DNA from: Algoriphagus oliviformis
GTDB taxonomy: Bacteria > Bacteroidota > Bacteroidia > Cytophagales > Cyclobacteriaceae
Assembly (NCBI RefSeq): GCF_017254915.1
Contig: NZ_JAFKCT010000002.1
Span: forward strand, 558,001-622,000
Direction of reading: 5' to 3'
Length of the DNA stretch: 64,000 bases
Position 1 is the first letter of the stretch, and each line of letters begins with the position of its first letter. Below the pieces are notes generated by a model that saw only the letters and a list, made by a program, of their open reading frames with translations, was not told where the DNA came from and made no database searches. The position numbers were made by a program, and so were the translations under genes. Positions 52,782 through 60,668 of the stretch are shown in pieces.

Positions 52782-52929
52782 ATTATCCGCAATCTTGCCA
52801 GTAGGCGAATTTAGTTCTTCACTCGGGCCTGCCTGCTCAGGCAGGTCGGAAGACCGTAGTAGGGCAAAGCCTAAAGTTTGACCTTCTTTTGTATGGTCAA
52901 GGCTACTTAGTGGCATAAAAGCGGATAAT
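52782..52929 (+). repeat. Dispersed inverted-repeat element, copy E (short)
   Basis: It begins ATTATCCGCAATCTTGCCAG and ends GGCATAAAAGCGGATAAT, giving perfect nine-base terminal repeats and a second inner pair (TGCCA/TGGCA). The internal palindrome GCCTGCTCAGGC is intact, but the middle block CCCCGACTCGTCGGGCAGG with the following GATGACCG is deleted. It lies upstream of the methyltransferase gene. Confidence 0.88.
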
Positions 52930-52964
52930 CGTATCTTCTTTTTAGCCGACCAAACCCCATCATC

Positions 52965-53543
52965 ATGAGCGAAGACTTTTCTCCCTTACCCCCATCGTAC
53001 ACCTCCATCCAAAAAGCGACAGCCGAAAGCGGATTTACCATGGCCTCTGACCTGGCTACCGGCAGCCTTTTGAGAACCCTCGCCGCGACCAAACGCCGCG
53101 GAAAATTGCTCGAGCTGGGCACTGGCACGGGGCTCTCCACTTCTTGGATCTTGGACGGCATGGACAAGGACTCGACTTTAGTTTCCATCGACAACGACCA
53201 GGATGTTTTGGCTATCGCAAAGCAGTTTTTAGGCGCAGACCAGCGGTTGGATCTGCAGCTGATGGATGGGGAAAAATGGGTAGAATCCAACAGGGAAAGC
53301 AGTTTTGACTTCATTTTTGCCGACACCTGGCATGGCAAATACCTGCTGCTGGAGGAAGTGCTGGAGATGCTACACATCGGCGGCCTGTACATCGTGGACG
53401 ACATGATTCCCCAGGCCAATTGGCCCGAAGGGCACGCTGAAAAGGCCGAAAAATTCATGCAAAAGCTGGAATCCATGCCCAATTTGACTTTGACCAAATT
53501 AAATTGGTCTACTGGCATCATCATTGCGGCGCGCAGGTTTTAG
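52965..53543 (+). CDS. Class I SAM-dependent O-methyltransferase
   Basis: This 192-aa protein shows the SAM-binding motif KLLELGTGTGLSTSWILDGM, the acidic loop STLVSIDNDQDVL, then FDFIFADTWHGKYLLLEEVL and YIVDDMIPQANW, matching class I methyltransferases of the O-methyltransferase type. There is no signal peptide. The start ATG at 52965 follows repeat copy E, which probably contains or replaces the leader. Its substrate is unknown. Confidence 0.85.
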   Translation: MSEDFSPLPPSYTSIQKATAESGFTMASDLATGSLLRTLAATKRRGKLLELGTGTGLSTSWILDGMDKDSTLVSIDNDQDVLAIAKQFLGADQRLDLQLMDGEKWVESNRESSFDFIFADTWHGKYLLLEEVLEMLHIGGLYIVDDMIPQANWPEGHAEKAEKFMQKLESMPNLTLTKLNWSTGIIIAARRF

Positions 53544-53567
53544 GAAGCGCCGTTCCGTTTTGAGGTA

Positions 53568-53627
53568 GAGAAAGGGCAAGATCTCCCACACTTTCCGGGC
53601 ATGCTGCGTCGGAAAAATCCCTTTCTC
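53568..53627. repeat. Inverted repeat GAGAAAGGG/CCCTTTCTC
   Basis: Nine-base arms at 53568-53576 and 53619-53627 surround 42 bases. It lies after the methyltransferase gene and before the peptidase gene. It may act as a transcript-end hairpin, but lacks a T-run. Confidence 0.35.
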
Positions 53628-53715
53628 CTCCGTTCAGATAAAAGTGGCGACCAAAAACAAGCCTTTCCAATAACTTGCCAAACCTCCCAAACAGGAAATC
53701 GCCCCACAGCCCCCA

Positions 53716-54438
53716 ATGAACAAAACCACCTCAGTAGTAGTATTTGCGTTTATCTCCCTTTTCTCACTCGGCACTTTGGCTATGGTCAACTACCAGCCGG
53801 ATTTCAAAAAAAGACTTCAGGACACCTACTCCAGCCTCGTCGAGGAGGAGATCCATACCGAATACGTAGAGTTGCCGGAAGCCAAGCCTCTGGAACCTTC
53901 CACCGAAATCGAATTGCCGACTTTCTCGGGCCGCCTTGGCAAAGACGCCTACGATGACCACCTCAACGCCGCAGAGCTCAAAGGCATAGGCCTCATCCAA
54001 GACGAGGAACAGCTGCGAAAACTGGTGGAAAACAGCGTGCTCGTAAAAGCTGAGGCCGGTGCCGGATACCAGGTGGACTCGCTGACCTACAGCCATCCCT
54101 ACTTTAGCCTACAGTCCAAAAAAGTGCTGGATGAGATCGGGCAAACCTTCGAGACGCTCAATGGCCAAGGAAACTACTTCACCGTCACCTCCGGCACTAG
54201 GACCATGGAGCAGCAGAAAAAACTCTCCCGCCGCAACCGCAACGCCACCAAGGGCGAAAGCTCCCACTCCTACGGCGTCTCCTTCGACATCTCTTACGTT
54301 CGCTTCAACGGTGAGAAAAACTACGACCGAAAGGCCCAAAAGGACCTGGAGGCCGTCCTCAACCATTTCCAAAAGGAAAACAAGATCTTCGTCATCAAGG
54401 AAAGACGCCAAGCCTGCTATCATGTAACCGTGAGATGA
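53716..54438 (+). CDS. Membrane-anchored M15-like peptidase (DUF5715-like)
   Basis: This 240-aa protein has an N-terminal anchor (SVVVFAFISLFSLGTLAMV) and a C-terminal zinc-peptidase-like domain: VTSGTRTMEQQKKLSRRNRN, SSHSYGVSFDISYVRF (the H-x6-D zinc pattern of D,D-/L,D-carboxypeptidases of the M15 type) and CYHVTVR with the second zinc His. It is probably a periplasmic peptidoglycan peptidase. A strong terminator follows. Confidence 0.78.
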   Translation: MNKTTSVVVFAFISLFSLGTLAMVNYQPDFKKRLQDTYSSLVEEEIHTEYVELPEAKPLEPSTEIELPTFSGRLGKDAYDDHLNAAELKGIGLIQDEEQLRKLVENSVLVKAEAGAGYQVDSLTYSHPYFSLQSKKVLDEIGQTFETLNGQGNYFTVTSGTRTMEQQKKLSRRNRNATKGESSHSYGVSFDISYVRFNGEKNYDRKAQKDLEAVLNHFQKENKIFVIKERRQACYHVTVR

Positions 54439-54454
54439 GGTCCGAAACATCACT

Positions 54455-54490
54455 AAGCAAAAAGACCGCCTTTCAGCGGTCTTTTTGCTT
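54455..54490. terminator. Bidirectional terminator between the peptidase and speA
   Basis: AAGCAAAAAGACCGC and GCGGTCTTTTTGCTT form a 15-base perfect stem with A/T runs at its base on both strands. It separates the two convergent genes. Confidence 0.9.
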
Positions 54491-54518
54491 CCCTCTTCTG
54501 TCTCCGGTCTTCCGTCTC

Positions 54519-55907
54519 CTAATACCCCAGCGTCTTCAGCATGCTCTCTTCGGTCTGGTCTTTGGCGAAAAGTCGGTGGGTGACATTTCCGTTTTCATCC
54601 CGGTCGATCAGCACGTGTTTGGGCGCTGGGATCAGGCAGTGCTGTATGCCTCCATATCCTCCGAGAGATTCCTGATAGGCACCGGTGTGAAAGAAGCCGA
54701 TGTACTGCTTTCTCCCCTCCTCGATTTTGGGCAGGTAGATGTTGTACTGGTGAGCCTCGGAGTTGTAGTAGTCCATGCTGTCGCAGGTCAAGCCGCCAAG
54801 GGAAATGCCCTGATAGGCCTCATCCCAGTTGTTCACGGCTAGCATGATGTACTTTTGGTTAAGACCCCAGCTATCAGGAAGTTGTGTAATGAACGACCCG
54901 TCAATCATATACCAGAGTTCCTTGTCGTTTTGGAGCTTTTCATCCAGGATGGAGTAGAGCACGGCTCCGCTTTCCCCTACCGTGTAGCTGCCAAACTCGG
55001 TGAAGATGTTTGGCTCGGTGGTGTTGTTTTTGGCGCACATCCACTTGATGTTTTTCACGATCTGGTCGGCCATGTACTGGTAGTCGTAGTCGAAAAAGAC
55101 GTTGGTCTTGATCGGCCAGCCCCCTCCTATGTCCATGGTGTCCAGGCTAGGCGCGACTTTTTTCAGATCGACATATTTCTGGATAAAGCGGGTGAGCTCC
55201 GACCAATAGTAGGCCGTGTCCTTGATCCCGGAGTTGATGAAGAAGTGGAGCATCTTCAGGCTCACCTGGGGATTGTCCTTGATCTTCTCCTCATAGAGTC
55301 GGATGATGTCATTGTACCGCACGCCGAGTCTGGACGTGTAGAAGCCAAACTTCGGCTCCTCGTCGGCCGCGATCCGAATCCCCACTTGGAAAGGCACCTT
55401 CACATGCTCCAGGTAGTAGTCGATCTCGCTGAGGTTGTCCAGGATGGGCACACAGTTCACAAAGCCGTCATTCAGCAGCTCGGAAATGTACTTTTTGTAC
55501 AGCTCCCGCTTGAAGCCGTTGCAGATGATGTAGGTATTCTTGGTGATTTTTCCCTTCGCATACAGACTTCGCACCAGGGGAATGTCAAAAGTGGAAGAGG
55601 TCTCGATGTGAATGTCGTTTTTCAGCGCCTCGTCCAGCACAAAGCTGAAATGCGAGGACTTGGTGCAGTAGCAGTAAGTGTATTTGCCCTTGTAGTCGTG
55701 TGTCTGGATCGCATTGTTGAAAAAAGTCTTCGCATTCTGGATGCTTTCCGAAATCTTCGGCAAGTAGGTCAGTTTGAGCGGCGTGCCGTAGGTCTCGATG
55801 ATCTCCATCAGGTTGACCCCATTAAAAAAGAGCTCATTGTTCTCGACATGAAACTCTTTGGTAGGGAAATCAAACGTCTGTTGGATCAGGTCAATGTATC
55901 TGTTCAT
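54519..55907 (-). CDS. speA: Arginine decarboxylase (fold III, PLP)
   Basis: This 462-aa protein resembles the compact Bacteroidota arginine decarboxylases of the alanine-racemase fold. The PLP lysine is in YTYCYCTKSSHFSFVL, and the C-terminal sheet domain contains FTEFGSYTVGESGAVLYS, then DGSFITQLPDSWGLNQKY and LTCDSMDYYN (the catalytic Cys-Asp motif of the family). It converts arginine to agmatine for polyamine synthesis. An arginase gene is about 0.9 kb away, so the region handles arginine in two ways. It could be another basic amino acid decarboxylase; arginine is most likely from overall similarity. Confidence 0.85.
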   Translation of the reverse strand: MNRYIDLIQQTFDFPTKEFHVENNELFFNGVNLMEIIETYGTPLKLTYLPKISESIQNAKTFFNNAIQTHDYKGKYTYCYCTKSSHFSFVLDEALKNDIHIETSSTFDIPLVRSLYAKGKITKNTYIICNGFKRELYKKYISELLNDGFVNCVPILDNLSEIDYYLEHVKVPFQVGIRIAADEEPKFGFYTSRLGVRYNDIIRLYEEKIKDNPQVSLKMLHFFINSGIKDTAYYWSELTRFIQKYVDLKKVAPSLDTMDIGGGWPIKTNVFFDYDYQYMADQIVKNIKWMCAKNNTTEPNIFTEFGSYTVGESGAVLYSILDEKLQNDKELWYMIDGSFITQLPDSWGLNQKYIMLAVNNWDEAYQGISLGGLTCDSMDYYNSEAHQYNIYLPKIEEGRKQYIGFFHTGAYQESLGGYGGIQHCLIPAPKHVLIDRDENGNVTHRLFAKDQTEESMLKTLGY

Positions 55908-56119
55908 TTACCAGGGGTTTAAATACATGAAGTAAAGGCTGCAAAAATTGCGCTTTTATCGGGGTATTTCAAATGCAGAGGGGAAAACTTCCGACACTTG
56001 GAAACGATTGGAAAGGGCATTTGCCATCGCCTTTTGCTAGTCAATAATAAGCACATCAAATCAAAAAAAGGACAAATCCACGCTGGACTTGTCCCTTTTA
56101 ACCCAAGATTAACGCTGGC
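55908..56119. other. Intergenic region with a terminator
   Basis: This 212-base region contains the terminator of the upstream hypothetical gene (56064-56100, minus) and the leader of speA. Nothing else is visible. Confidence 0.6.
56064..56100 (-). terminator. Minus-strand terminator after the hypothetical gene
   Basis: On the minus strand GGACAAGTCCA pairs with TGGATTTGTCC (one wobble) around GCG and is followed by TTTTTTTGATTTG. Confidence 0.85.
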
Positions 56120-56563
56120 TTAATCCCAAGCCGCGCCCTGCAATGCGGAGTTTAGCAGGGCCTGTTCCGCTTGAAAACGCTTTTTGTTTTCGATCACCTG
56201 GGCAAGGATTTCCTTGAAGGCCACCTCTCTTTTGAGAAGGGAAATGATGTGGTTGAAAAAGCGGACAACCTCTGGTTTCTGGCTTTGGGAAAAGGTGAAA
56301 AAGGCCTGTGCCCGGTCAAAGTCGTAGATCAGGCTGAGAGACGCTGGCTTTCCCAACAAAATCAATCCCCTGAAAAGCGGCAGAAGCTGCTCAAAGCCAC
56401 GCTCAAAGCGGCACATGCCCTGCATTTGGTTTCCTACTTCCTGAGAAAAGATCTTCAGGATTGCCTCCTTGCCCACGTTGAACTGGGCGAGGTCTGGCGT
56501 AGAGGTCACAGTCCAGGTGCTGGACTTCAGTTCGGGGCTTACAAGTGTGGCTACAGCGCTCAT
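56120..56563 (-). CDS. Hypothetical protein
   Basis: This 147-aa soluble protein begins at the ATG at 56563 (MSAVATLVSPELKS). The upstream frame to 56614 lacks coding character. It looks alpha-helical, with stretches FERGFEQLLPLFRGLILLGK and FKEILAQVIENKKRFQAEQA. I do not recognise a family. The in-frame ATG, codon use similar to neighbours and a good terminator support a real gene. Confidence 0.6.
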   Translation of the reverse strand: MSAVATLVSPELKSSTWTVTSTPDLAQFNVGKEAILKIFSQEVGNQMQGMCRFERGFEQLLPLFRGLILLGKPASLSLIYDFDRAQAFFTFSQSQKPEVVRFFNHIISLLKREVAFKEILAQVIENKKRFQAEQALLNSALQGAAWD

Positions 56564-56835
56564 CGGTAATGATTGGTTATTGGACGATGAGCCAAAGGTA
56601 AAGCAAGGATTCATATTTTCCTATATTCCCTATAATTTTTATAGGATTATAAAATCAATTAGTCTTTTGTCCTCGACAGCAGAAGCAAAAGATCTAGCCC
56701 AAGCTGTCGGGCTGCCCGAATTCCCCGGACTTTTGTACAGGAAGCTGGCTTGACCAAAAATGGATTGCGGGCTTTTTTCCTAGTTTTACGCTCTGGAAAG
56801 AAAGTACCCACCCTAACCCAAATACCGACTCAGAG
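56564..56835. other. Divergent intergenic region upstream of arginase
   Basis: This 272-base region holds the palindrome CCTATAATTTTTATAGG at 56629-56645, a possible operator, and nothing recognisable as a gene. The 94-codon frame at 56469 is a shadow. Confidence 0.5.
56571..56583. repeat. Copy of the GATTGGTTATTGG word
   Basis: The 13 bases are identical to the arm at 51338. It may mark a small dispersed repeat. It lies directly upstream of the hypothetical gene. Confidence 0.35.
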
Positions 56836-57786
56836 ATGAGAAACATCAAACTAGTGGAAGTCCGCTCCGAGATCGCAGCCGGTACCCGCGGCGCGAGCAT
56901 GGGGATAGATGCGCTGAAAGTCGCCAGTCTGGACAAGCAATCGGCCTTTTTTACCCACTTTGACCCGATCAACGTCCCGGATGCCAACAGCTTTCTCTGG
57001 AAAGGAAACAAGCATCCCCACGCCAAATACATCGACGGGGTGTATCAGGTGCTCAAAAACGTCTATTCGACCATCGAGTCGCTGCGTCTGGAAAAGAAGT
57101 TTCCCATCGTCCTGGCTGGAGACCACAGCACTGCCGCTGGCACCATCATGGGCATCAAGGCCGCCGATCCGGACAAGAGACTCGGCGTGATCTGGATCGA
57201 CGCCCACGCAGACCTGCATACGCCATTTACCACGCCCTCTGGCAACATGCACGGCATGCCCCTGGCGATGACTGCCCATCTGGACAATCTGGACTGCCAG
57301 ATCAACGCACCGGAGGCGGAGACGATCAACTTTTGGAACAAGATCAAAAACATAGGAGGCGAGTCGCCCAAAATCAGACCGGAGGACATCGTCTTCATCT
57401 CGGTGCGCGATACGGAAAAGCCCGAGGACTTTCTGATCCGAAAACACGGCATCAAGAATTTCAGCACGCAGGAAGTCAGAGAGCTGGGAATCTCCCAAGT
57501 GGCCGAACAGGCGCTGGCGATCCTGAAGGACTGCGAGCAAATCTACATTTCCTTTGACGTGGACAGCATGGACAGCTCCATCTCGGTCGGAACAGGGACT
57601 CCAGTCCCAAACGGCCTGACGGTCCAAGAAGCGATACAGCTCAACGTACAGCTCATCCGCGACAAGCGCGTGTGCTGCTGGGAGATCGTCGAGGTCAACC
57701 CTACTCTGGACACCGAAAACACCATGGCCGAAGCCGCCTTCGAAGTCCTCGAAGCCACGACGAATTCTTTGGTGGACTATTTTTAA
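56836..57786 (+). CDS. rocF: Arginase family ureohydrolase, arginase-type
   Basis: This 316-aa manganese enzyme has the ureohydrolase signatures VLAGDHSTAAGTIMG, VIWIDAHADLHTPFTTPSGN (metal ligands plus the arginine-binding SGNxHG motif, HGMPL) and ISFDVDSMDSSISVGTGTPV. The SGNxHG stretch is characteristic of arginase rather than agmatinase. It would convert arginine to ornithine and urea. The stop is followed at once by the inverted repeat that borders the GxxExxY insertion. An alternative call is agmatinase, which would fit with speA. Confidence 0.85.
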   Translation: MRNIKLVEVRSEIAAGTRGASMGIDALKVASLDKQSAFFTHFDPINVPDANSFLWKGNKHPHAKYIDGVYQVLKNVYSTIESLRLEKKFPIVLAGDHSTAAGTIMGIKAADPDKRLGVIWIDAHADLHTPFTTPSGNMHGMPLAMTAHLDNLDCQINAPEAETINFWNKIKNIGGESPKIRPEDIVFISVRDTEKPEDFLIRKHGIKNFSTQEVRELGISQVAEQALAILKDCEQIYISFDVDSMDSSISVGTGTPVPNGLTVQEAIQLNVQLIRDKRVCCWEIVEVNPTLDTENTMAEAAFEVLEATTNSLVDYF

Positions 57787-57816
57787 ACCGCTAAGTTCAC
57801 GAAGAAACGCAAAGAA
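57787..57816 (+). repeat. Left inverted repeat of the GxxExxY insert
   Basis: ACCGCTAAGTTCACGAAGAA and the following ACGCAAAGAA resemble the reverse complement of 58232-58262 (ACCGCAAAGGACTCAAAGGT then ACACAAAGAA). The left copy begins directly after the arginase stop. Confidence 0.65.
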
Positions 57817-58227
57817 ATGAGGGCTCCTGCATTTTTGACCGAGGATGAGCTCAGCCATATCGTCATCGGAGTGGCTTTGAATGTCCATTCCCAATTGGGG
57901 CCTGGCCTGTTGGAAAACGTGTATAAAAAAGTCCTTCATTATAAACTTCTAAAAGAAGGGCTTTCTGTAGAGCTTGAAAAACCAATGGGGATCGAGATCG
58001 ATGACATCTCATTGGATTTGGGATATAGGATAGATTTGCTGGTCGAAAACAAACTGGTCTTAGAACTGAAATCAGTAAAGGAAATCAATGACTTACACGT
58101 CGCCCAAACGCTCAACTACCTAAAATTGGGGAGGTTTAAACTTGGCCTCATCCTCAATTCCAACGTTACCCAAATGAAATCAGGAATCAGAAGAGTGATT
58201 TTAACTAAAGACCCAAGACAGTTCTAA
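57817..58227 (+). CDS. GxxExxY protein (PD-(D/E)XK-like)
   Basis: This 136-aa protein carries the family's defining GPGLLENVY motif near residue 28, followed by LHYKLLKEGLSVELEKPM, then YRIDLLVENKLVLELKSV (the D-x-n-E-x-K core of a restriction-endonuclease-like fold) and HVAQTLNYLKLGRFKLGLIL. The function of GxxExxY proteins is not known to me; a nuclease-like fold is suspected for the family. It is AT-rich compared with arginase and argS and is flanked by inverted repeats, which points to recent gain. Confidence 0.88.
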   Translation: MRAPAFLTEDELSHIVIGVALNVHSQLGPGLLENVYKKVLHYKLLKEGLSVELEKPMGIEIDDISLDLGYRIDLLVENKLVLELKSVKEINDLHVAQTLNYLKLGRFKLGLILNSNVTQMKSGIRRVILTKDPRQF

Positions 58228-58231
58228 AGGC

Positions 58232-58262
58232 TTTCTTTGTGTACCTTTGAGTCCTTTGCGGT
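58232..58262 (+). repeat. Right inverted repeat of the GxxExxY insert
   Basis: The reverse complement (ACCGCAAAGGACTCAAAGGT then ACACAAAGAA) matches 57787-57816 at about two thirds of positions. It ends 11 bases before the argS start. Confidence 0.65.
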
Positions 58263-58273
58263 CAAAATAAAAA

Positions 58274-60064
58274 ATGAACATACAAGAAAATATCATCCAA
58301 GGCATTCAGCTGGCGTTTCAGAACATCTACAACCATGACCTGCCGCTGGATCAGATCAGCCTCGCTCCTACGCGCAAGGAATTCCAGGGAACCTACACCT
58401 TTGTGGTCTTCCCCTTTTTGAAAATCTCCCAGTCCAACCCCGACACCACCGCCAAGCAAATCGGCGAATACCTGAAGGGCAACGTCCCCGTCGTGGCCGA
58501 CTTCAACGTGGTCAAGGGCTTCCTCAACCTCGTCCTCAACGAGCGCGTGTGGGTGGATCTTTTCTCCCAAATCTACAGCAACCCAAACCTCGGACAGCTC
58601 CCGGCCAATGGCCAAAAGGTGATGGTGGAATACTCCTCCCCCAACACTAACAAGCCCCTGCACCTGGGACACCTGAGAAACAACTTCCTGGGCTTTTCCG
58701 TCGCGGAGATCCTCGCCGCCAATGGCTATGAGGTCATCAAGGCCAACCTGGTCAACGACCGTGGCATCCACATCTGCAAATCCATGGTGGCCTACCAGCA
58801 CTTTGGCGACGGCGAGACTCCCGAGTCCTCCGGGTTGAAGGGCGACCACCTGGCGGGAAAATACTACGTCCTCTTTGACAAGGAATACAAAACCCAGATC
58901 GGCGAGCTGAAAGCGGCCGGGCAATCCGAGGAAGAAGCCAAGAAAAACGCACCCATCCTACTCGAAGCGCAGGACATGCTCCGCAAGTGGGAAGCGGGTG
59001 ACAGCGAGGTCGTCTCCCTCTGGAAGCAGATGAACGAATGGGTGTATGCGGGCTTTGAAGCGACCTATCAGCGCATGGGCGTGAGTTTTGACCAATACTA
59101 CTACGAATCTGACACCTACCTGCTGGGCAAGGACATCGTCGAGGAAGGCCTGGAAAAGGGCGTGTTTTTCAAAAAGGAAAACGGCTCCGTCTGGGTCGAT
59201 CTGAGCGACGAAGGACTTGACGAAAAGCTCGTGCGCCGAGCCGACGGCACCTCGGTGTACATCACCCAAGACTTGGGCACCGCAGACCTGAAGTACAAAG
59301 ATTTCCAAATCGACAAGTCCGTATATGTAGTTGGCAACGAGCAGGATTACCACTTCGAGGTTTTGTTTAAGATCATGCGAAAGCTCGGTCGCTCCTATGG
59401 GGACGGGCTCTACCACCTCTCCTACGGCATGGTGGACCTGCCTACCGGCAAGATGAAGTCCCGCGAGGGTACAGTGGTCGATGCCGATGACCTGATGCAG
59501 GAGATGGTGGAGACTGCCGAGCAGCACACCAAGGAACTCGGCAAGATCGAAGGCTTCACTGAGGAGCAAGCCAAGGAGCTCTACGAAACCTTGGGCATGG
59601 GTGCCTTGAAATACTTCCTGCTCAAGGTCGATCCCAAGAAGCGCATGCTGTTCAATCCCCAGGAATCCATCGAATTTCAGGGCTACACCGGACCATTCGT
59701 CCAGTATTCCCATGCGCGCATCGCGGCGATCCTGCGAAAGGCCGAGCAGATCGGCGTGGACTATGAAAAGCCAAACCTGGCTGAAGTCGGTGCCCTGGCG
59801 GAGTCCGAGACAGCCTTGATTTTCCTCCTGAGCAGCTTTGAGAAGAAAATCAAACTTGCCGCCGACGAATATTCCCCGGCCGTGATTGCCCAATACCTCT
59901 TCGATTTGGCTAAGGAATACAACCGTTTTTACGCGGATCTTCCTATCTTCCATGAGAAAGACCAGGTAGTTCAGGCCTTCCGAGTGGCGCTTTCGGCCCT
60001 GACTGCCAAAACAATCAAAAAGGGAATGGGTTTACTCGGTATCTCCGTCCCAGAACGTATGTAA
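58274..60064 (+). CDS. argS: Arginyl-tRNA synthetase
   Basis: This 596-aa class I synthetase charges tRNA-Arg. It has the N-terminal Add1 domain, the HIGH motif as NTNKPLHLGHLRNN, the KMSKS region as GKMKSREGTVVDADDL, and the DALR-type anticodon-binding domain ending in AKTIKKGMGLLGISVPERM. The ATG at 58274 follows the right repeat of the GxxExxY insert, so its original leader may have been displaced. Confidence 0.95.
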   Translation: MNIQENIIQGIQLAFQNIYNHDLPLDQISLAPTRKEFQGTYTFVVFPFLKISQSNPDTTAKQIGEYLKGNVPVVADFNVVKGFLNLVLNERVWVDLFSQIYSNPNLGQLPANGQKVMVEYSSPNTNKPLHLGHLRNNFLGFSVAEILAANGYEVIKANLVNDRGIHICKSMVAYQHFGDGETPESSGLKGDHLAGKYYVLFDKEYKTQIGELKAAGQSEEEAKKNAPILLEAQDMLRKWEAGDSEVVSLWKQMNEWVYAGFEATYQRMGVSFDQYYYESDTYLLGKDIVEEGLEKGVFFKKENGSVWVDLSDEGLDEKLVRRADGTSVYITQDLGTADLKYKDFQIDKSVYVVGNEQDYHFEVLFKIMRKLGRSYGDGLYHLSYGMVDLPTGKMKSREGTVVDADDLMQEMVETAEQHTKELGKIEGFTEEQAKELYETLGMGALKYFLLKVDPKKRMLFNPQESIEFQGYTGPFVQYSHARIAAILRKAEQIGVDYEKPNLAEVGALAESETALIFLLSSFEKKIKLAADEYSPAVIAQYLFDLAKEYNRFYADLPIFHEKDQVVQAFRVALSALTAKTIKKGMGLLGISVPERM

Positions 60065-60067
60065 ACC

Positions 60068-60652
60068 ATGAAGACTCTACTCCTATTCATCAGCATCGCC
60101 CTGCTGGCCTGCGGCAAAACCTTGGAAAGACCAACAGACCTGGCAGCGCTTCACCCCTCTTTTGACCAGACTATGGAAAGCTCCTTCTACGACTTCAAAA
60201 TGAAAGACATCAACGGCAAGGAAGTCGCCTTCTCCGAGTTTAAGGGCAAAAAGCTCCTGCTCGTAAACGTCGCCTCCAAGTGCGGCTACACCAAGCAGTA
60301 TGCCCAGCTGCAGGAGCTCTATGCCGAGCACGGCGACAAGATCCTCATCCTGGGCTTCCCTGCCAACAATTTTGGCGGACAGGAGCCGGGCTCCAACGAG
60401 GAGATCAAGGAATTCTGCTCCACGGAGTATGGCGTGACCTTCCCGATGTTTGAAAAGATCTCCGTGGCGGGATTTGACAAGCATCCGCTCTACCGATGGC
60501 TGTCCGACGCCTCCAAAAACGGCTGGAACAACGAGGAGCCGAGCTGGAACTTCTGCAAATACTTTATCAATGAGAAGGGCGAGCTGGTGAAGTTTTTCCC
60601 TTCCGCAGTCACTCCGCTGGACGAGCAGATCCTACAACTAATCGAAGCTTAA
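60068..60652 (+). CDS. Glutathione peroxidase-family lipoprotein
   Basis: This 194-aa protein has a lipoprotein signal (LFISIALLAC) and the glutathione peroxidase fold: FKGKKLLLVNVASKCGYTKQ (catalytic Cys in a Cys-type, not seleno, enzyme), ILGFPANNFGGQEPG (Gln of the catalytic triad) and SWNFCKYFINEKGEL (the Trp-Asn). It would reduce peroxides in the periplasm, using thioredoxin-like donors. It begins four bases after argS and is probably in the same transcript. Confidence 0.9.
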   Translation: MKTLLLFISIALLACGKTLERPTDLAALHPSFDQTMESSFYDFKMKDINGKEVAFSEFKGKKLLLVNVASKCGYTKQYAQLQELYAEHGDKILILGFPANNFGGQEPGSNEEIKEFCSTEYGVTFPMFEKISVAGFDKHPLYRWLSDASKNGWNNEEPSWNFCKYFINEKGELVKFFPSAVTPLDEQILQLIEA

Positions 60653-60668
60653 TTCAAGAATTTTCTCC

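Larger units (their letters stand above)
52614..52964. other. Intergenic region with uxuA terminator and repeat copy E
   Basis: This 351-base region starts with an irregular GGAAGT-rich tract (52614-52665), then the uxuA terminator and dispersed repeat copy E. I see no gene. Confidence 0.65.
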
